Origin: Frankia nepalensis
GTDB taxonomy: Bacteria > Actinomycetota > Actinomycetes > Frankiales > Frankiaceae
DNA: 34,616 bases
Assembly: GCF_016786325.1 (NCBI RefSeq)
Contig: NZ_JADWYU010000171.1
Span: forward strand, 1-34,616
Direction of reading: 5' to 3'
The notes beneath the pieces are model-generated. The model saw only the letters and a list, made by a program, of their open reading frames with translations. It was not told the DNA's origin and made no database searches. Shown in pieces: positions 32,615 to 34,616 of the stretch. The position numbers and the translations under genes are program-made. Position 1 is the stretch's first letter. The number at the start of each line of letters is the position of its first letter.

Positions 32615-33070
32615 ATGCCTGGAGCGGGTTCCTCCCCAGCCGGGCATGGTGTCCGCCGCGGTGGAAAGACTTCTCGGTCCACGAGGCAGGGCGCGGCCAT
32701 CTCGGCAGCCCTCGGCGCCACAGAGACCTTCGCCACCGCGCAGGAACTGCACTCGCTGCTGCGGGCGACAGGCGACTCGATCGGCCTCACGACCGTCTAC
32801 CGGCACCTCCAGGTACTCGTTGATCGTGGTGAGGTTGACGTACTGAGGCAGCCCGACGGCGAGACGCTGTACCGGCGATGCGTGAGCGAGGGTCACCACC
32901 ATCACCTTGTCTGCCGGGCGTGCGGGTTGGCGGTCGAGGTCAGCAGTCCCGACGTCGAGGCCTGGGCGGCTCGCGTCGCGGCAGCCGAAGGGTTCGTCGA
33001 CGTGACTCACACGGTCGAGATCTCGGGCCTGTGTCGCGCCTGCTCTCCGAGTCCTCGGCGTGACCCATAG
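32615..33070 (+). CDS. zur: Zur (FurB), zinc-responsive Fur-family repressor
   Basis: A 151-residue Fur-family regulator. STRQGAAISAAL and GLTTVYRHLQVLVDRGEVD form the winged-helix DNA-binding domain. The dimer domain has YRRC, then the regulatory-site cluster GHHHHLVC, with the structural zinc site from CRAC (in LVCRACGLAVEV) and the C-terminal GLCRAC. SPDVEAWAARVAAAEGFVDVTHTVEI matches mycobacterial FurB/Zur closely. ATG 32615 has AGGAGAAGG eight bases upstream. A 20-residue N-terminal extension precedes the family start. With zinc bound it should repress the operators at 24407-24433 and 31178-31210 and so couple the peptide, its enzyme and both transport systems to zinc shortage. It is separated from smtB by the His-rich gene and a pseudogene. 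Confidence 0.93.
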   Translation: MPGAGSSPAGHGVRRGGKTSRSTRQGAAISAALGATETFATAQELHSLLRATGDSIGLTTVYRHLQVLVDRGEVDVLRQPDGETLYRRCVSEGHHHHLVCRACGLAVEVSSPDVEAWAARVAAAEGFVDVTHTVEISGLCRACSPSPRRDP

Positions 33071-33183
33071 ACCGGCGTCGAGTCCCGGTCCGGCGCGCCG
33101 ACCGAACGACCCCCTGCGGGCTCGTCGGGTAGGGCGAGGTGCTGTGCGCCGAGCGGAGGCGCCACCGGGGAACGCCCGTAAGT

Positions 33184-33201
33184 AAGTGTATTGATCCACT
33201 T
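33184..33201. promoter_or_regulatory. 18-bp imperfect dyad upstream of the truncated LLM gene
   Basis: AAGTGTATTGATCCACTT pairs at seven of nine positions (outer five perfect). It lies in an AT-richer patch about 30 bases before the LLM start and could be a former operator. The rest of 33071-33229 shows no gene. Confidence 0.35.
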
Positions 33202-33229
33202 GGTGCCTGGCTCGTGGTGTTGCGTGCTC

Positions 33230-33370
33230 ATGACGACGTTCGGTCTCCTGACTCCCGTCCTGTCCCTCGTGCCGGGCTCGCGCGCCGACTGGGAGCGGGA
33301 CAGCGGGATCGACGAGGCGCGCAGGATCGCCGAGGCGGCCGACAGCCTCGGCTACGACTACCTCACTGCA
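33230..33370 (+). pseudogene. N-terminal fragment of an LLM-class oxidoreductase
   Basis: ATG 33230 opens TTFGLLTPVLSLVPGSRADW, then IDEARRIAEAADSLGYDYLTA, the first strand and helix of a luciferase-like, F420-type enzyme. The next segment should continue into the S-E-H-x substrate/cofactor region, but after 47 residues homology stops at a palindrome, and the frame runs on as antisense of the SDR gene. Only the first tenth or so of the gene remains, so this is a truncated remnant or an assembly join. Confidence 0.65.
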
Positions 33371-33381
33371 GGTACCTGCAG
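33366..33381. repeat. 16-bp perfect palindrome at a sequence junction
   Basis: CTGCAGGTACCTGCAG marks the exact point where the LLM coding sequence stops and the region 3' of the SDR begins. It could be the scar of a rearrangement or a misassembly point. Confidence 0.6.
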
Positions 33382-33406
33382 GCGGACCCGCGGCCGAGGC
33401 GAGCTC

Positions 33407-34258
33407 TCAGAAGGACGGTTCGCCCTTGAGCATGCCGCCGGCGTCGATGCGCAGGTTCAGGCCGGTGATGTACTTGGCGTCGTCGGAGGCGAGGAACAGC
33501 ACCAGCGAGCTGACGTCGTTCGGCTCGATGTAGGGGATCGGCATGGCCTGCAGCACCGGGAACGCCAGCTCCGCGTCCTCGCGGGTGGGGTTCTCCAGGT
33601 CCGGGCGGAACGTCCTGTAGATCCGGTCGTTCTGCAGCAGGTTGGTGTTGACGTTCGTCGGGTGGATCGCGTTGAGCCGGATGTTGTGCGGCGCCAACTG
33701 CAGCGCGAGGACCTCGGTGTACTTGGCGACCGTCTGCTTGGCCCACGAGTAGCCGACGCCGCCGGTGTTGCCCATCACCTCGGTGGTGCCCTTCATCATC
33801 CCCGCGGTCGAGCCGGTCAGGATGATCGAGGCGCCGGCGGTCAGGTGCGGCAGGCTGACCGCCACGGTGTTCATCACGCCGATGAGGTCGACGTCGGTGA
33901 CGTCGACGAATCCGCCGCACAGCGACAGGTCGTCCCAGGGGCACACCCCCGCGTTGCCGAGCACGATGTCGAGCCGGCCGAAACGAGCTATCCCTTCGTC
34001 GATCGCGGCCCGCAGCTGGGACCGCTCCCGGACGTCGGCCTTCACCGCGACGATGCCCCGGCCGAGCGCCTCGACCTCCTTCACGGTCTGGGCGAAGTCC
34101 TCGGGAGTCGCGAGCGGGTACGGGACGCTTTCGATCTGCTCACACAGATCGATCGCGATGATGTCCGCACCCTCACCGGCTAGCCGCAGCGCGTGGCTGC
34201 GGCCCTGGCCACGCGCCGCCCCGGTGATGAACGCGACCCGGCCATCGAGCTTGCCCAT
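33407..34258 (-). CDS. SDR oxidoreductase, mycofactocin-coupled type
   Basis: A 283-residue SDR of the same subfamily as 1388-2233. It opens MGKLDGRVAFITGAARGQGRS with the TGxxxGxG motif, followed by GADIIAIDLCEQIESVPYPL, VLGNAGVCPWDD, ILTGSTAGMMKG and the YSWAKQTV catalytic Tyr-Lys, and ends DAGGMLKGEPSF. The long insertion between the Ser and the Tyr and the GAARGQGRSHA signature are typical of dehydrogenases that hold NAD(H) tightly and hand electrons to mycofactocin. That is family knowledge; the cofactor genes are not in view. ATG 34258 follows AAAGG. It is downstream of, and probably co-transcribed with, the P450 at the right edge, suggesting oxidation of a P450-made alcohol. Confidence 0.88.
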   Translation of the reverse strand: MGKLDGRVAFITGAARGQGRSHALRLAGEGADIIAIDLCEQIESVPYPLATPEDFAQTVKEVEALGRGIVAVKADVRERSQLRAAIDEGIARFGRLDIVLGNAGVCPWDDLSLCGGFVDVTDVDLIGVMNTVAVSLPHLTAGASIILTGSTAGMMKGTTEVMGNTGGVGYSWAKQTVAKYTEVLALQLAPHNIRLNAIHPTNVNTNLLQNDRIYRTFRPDLENPTREDAELAFPVLQAMPIPYIEPNDVSSLVLFLASDDAKYITGLNLRIDAGGMLKGEPSF

Positions 34259-34370
34259 GCGAGAACCTTTCGACTGGAGACAGGAACACCCCGAACTTGC
34301 TGCGGGGCGTACGAGACGGTCAGGACACCGACCCGCGTGCGAGCGGCCGCTCGGCCGCCCAGGATCGGGC

Positions 34371-34616
34371 TCAGATCGCGATCGGTAGCTTGTCGTAGCC
34401 GCGGACGGTGCTGGTGTGCAGTCGTACGGCGTTGTCGTGGTCGACATCCCAGGTCGGGAAGCGGCGCAGGGTCTCCTCGATCGCGACGCGTCCCTCCAGC
34501 CGGGCGAGCGCCGCGCCGAGGCAGAAGTGGACGCCGTGGCCGAAGGAGACGTGGCTGTCGAAGCGGCGGTGGATGTCGTAGTGGTCGGGGTCGTCGTACT
34601 TGCGTTCGTCGCGGCC
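34371..34616 (-). CDS. Cytochrome P450, C-terminal part (runs off the window)
   Basis: The last 81 codons of a P450 are visible. FGHGVHFCLGAALARLEG holds the heme-ligating Cys, DERKYDDPDHYDIHR is the usual stretch before it, and the protein ends VRGYDKLPIAI at TGA 34371-34373. The gene begins beyond the right edge. It lies 112 bases upstream of the mycofactocin-type SDR on the same strand, a pairing often seen in alcohol- or steroid-oxidising gene sets. The substrate is unknown. Confidence 0.88.
   Translation of the reverse strand, partial: GRDERKYDDPDHYDIHRRFDSHVSFGHGVHFCLGAALARLEGRVAIEETLRRFPTWDVDHDNAVRLHTSTVRGYDKLPIAI

Overview
The window is high-GC actinobacterial DNA. Strong codon bias, GTG starts, GTGA/ATGA stop-start overlaps, leaderless-looking promoters, F420-type and mycofactocin-type oxidoreductases, many orphan branched-chain-type solute-binding lipoproteins and P450s together suggest a filamentous soil actinomycete. 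Frankia or a close relative fits best, but this is inferred from gene style and not shown. Several homopolymer frameshifts and a pure G/C tract near the left end suggest that part of the sequence is draft quality.

Left part (1-9.3 kb): a gene tail, a collapsed G/C tract, two near-identical branched-chain-type solute-binding lipoproteins separated by a mycofactocin-type SDR, a third unrelated solute-binding lipoprotein, a frameshifted SDR, a luciferase-like (LLM) oxidoreductase, a VOC/peptide-binding-protein chimera behind a consensus promoter, and another SDR. No permease or ATPase accompanies these binding proteins.

Middle (9.3-21.7 kb): a secreted Asp-box (BNR) protein behind a 22-bp palindrome and followed by two strong hairpins; then what looks like a small-molecule catabolic island. 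It holds two paralogous metallo-beta-lactamase-fold hydrolases flanking a fourth solute-binding lipoprotein, a double carboxymuconolactone-decarboxylase-like protein divergent from a TetR regulator, an SDR remnant, a 58-aa protein coupled to an alpha/beta hydrolase, an SDR, a 3-hydroxyisobutyrate-dehydrogenase-like enzyme and a cytochrome P450.

Right part (21.7-33.1 kb), the most interesting section: a leftward metal-acquisition regulon built around a putative RiPP. A 34-aa His/Ser-rich peptide (24244-24348) lies directly upstream of a fused E1-like/YcaO cyclodehydratase. Upstream of that, on the same strand, are a class-III metal or metallophore importer (ATPase, lipoprotein, FecCD permease) and two exporter-fold ABC half-transporters. 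Both transcription units start at near-identical AT-rich elements containing Zur-box-like dyads. Immediately beyond, on the plus strand, lie an SmtB-type ArsR zinc sensor with a 16-bp operator in its promoter spacer, a His-rich two-repeat protein overlapping it, and Zur itself. My reading is a Zur-controlled system that makes, exports and/or re-imports a zinc-binding, oxazoline-bearing peptide (a ribosomal zincophore). The genes and sites are visible; the product and its role are inference.

The right edge (33.1-34.6 kb) has a truncated LLM gene ending at a 16-bp palindrome, a second mycofactocin-type SDR and the C-terminal end of a P450. No rRNA, tRNA, CRISPR array, transposase or integrase was recognised.
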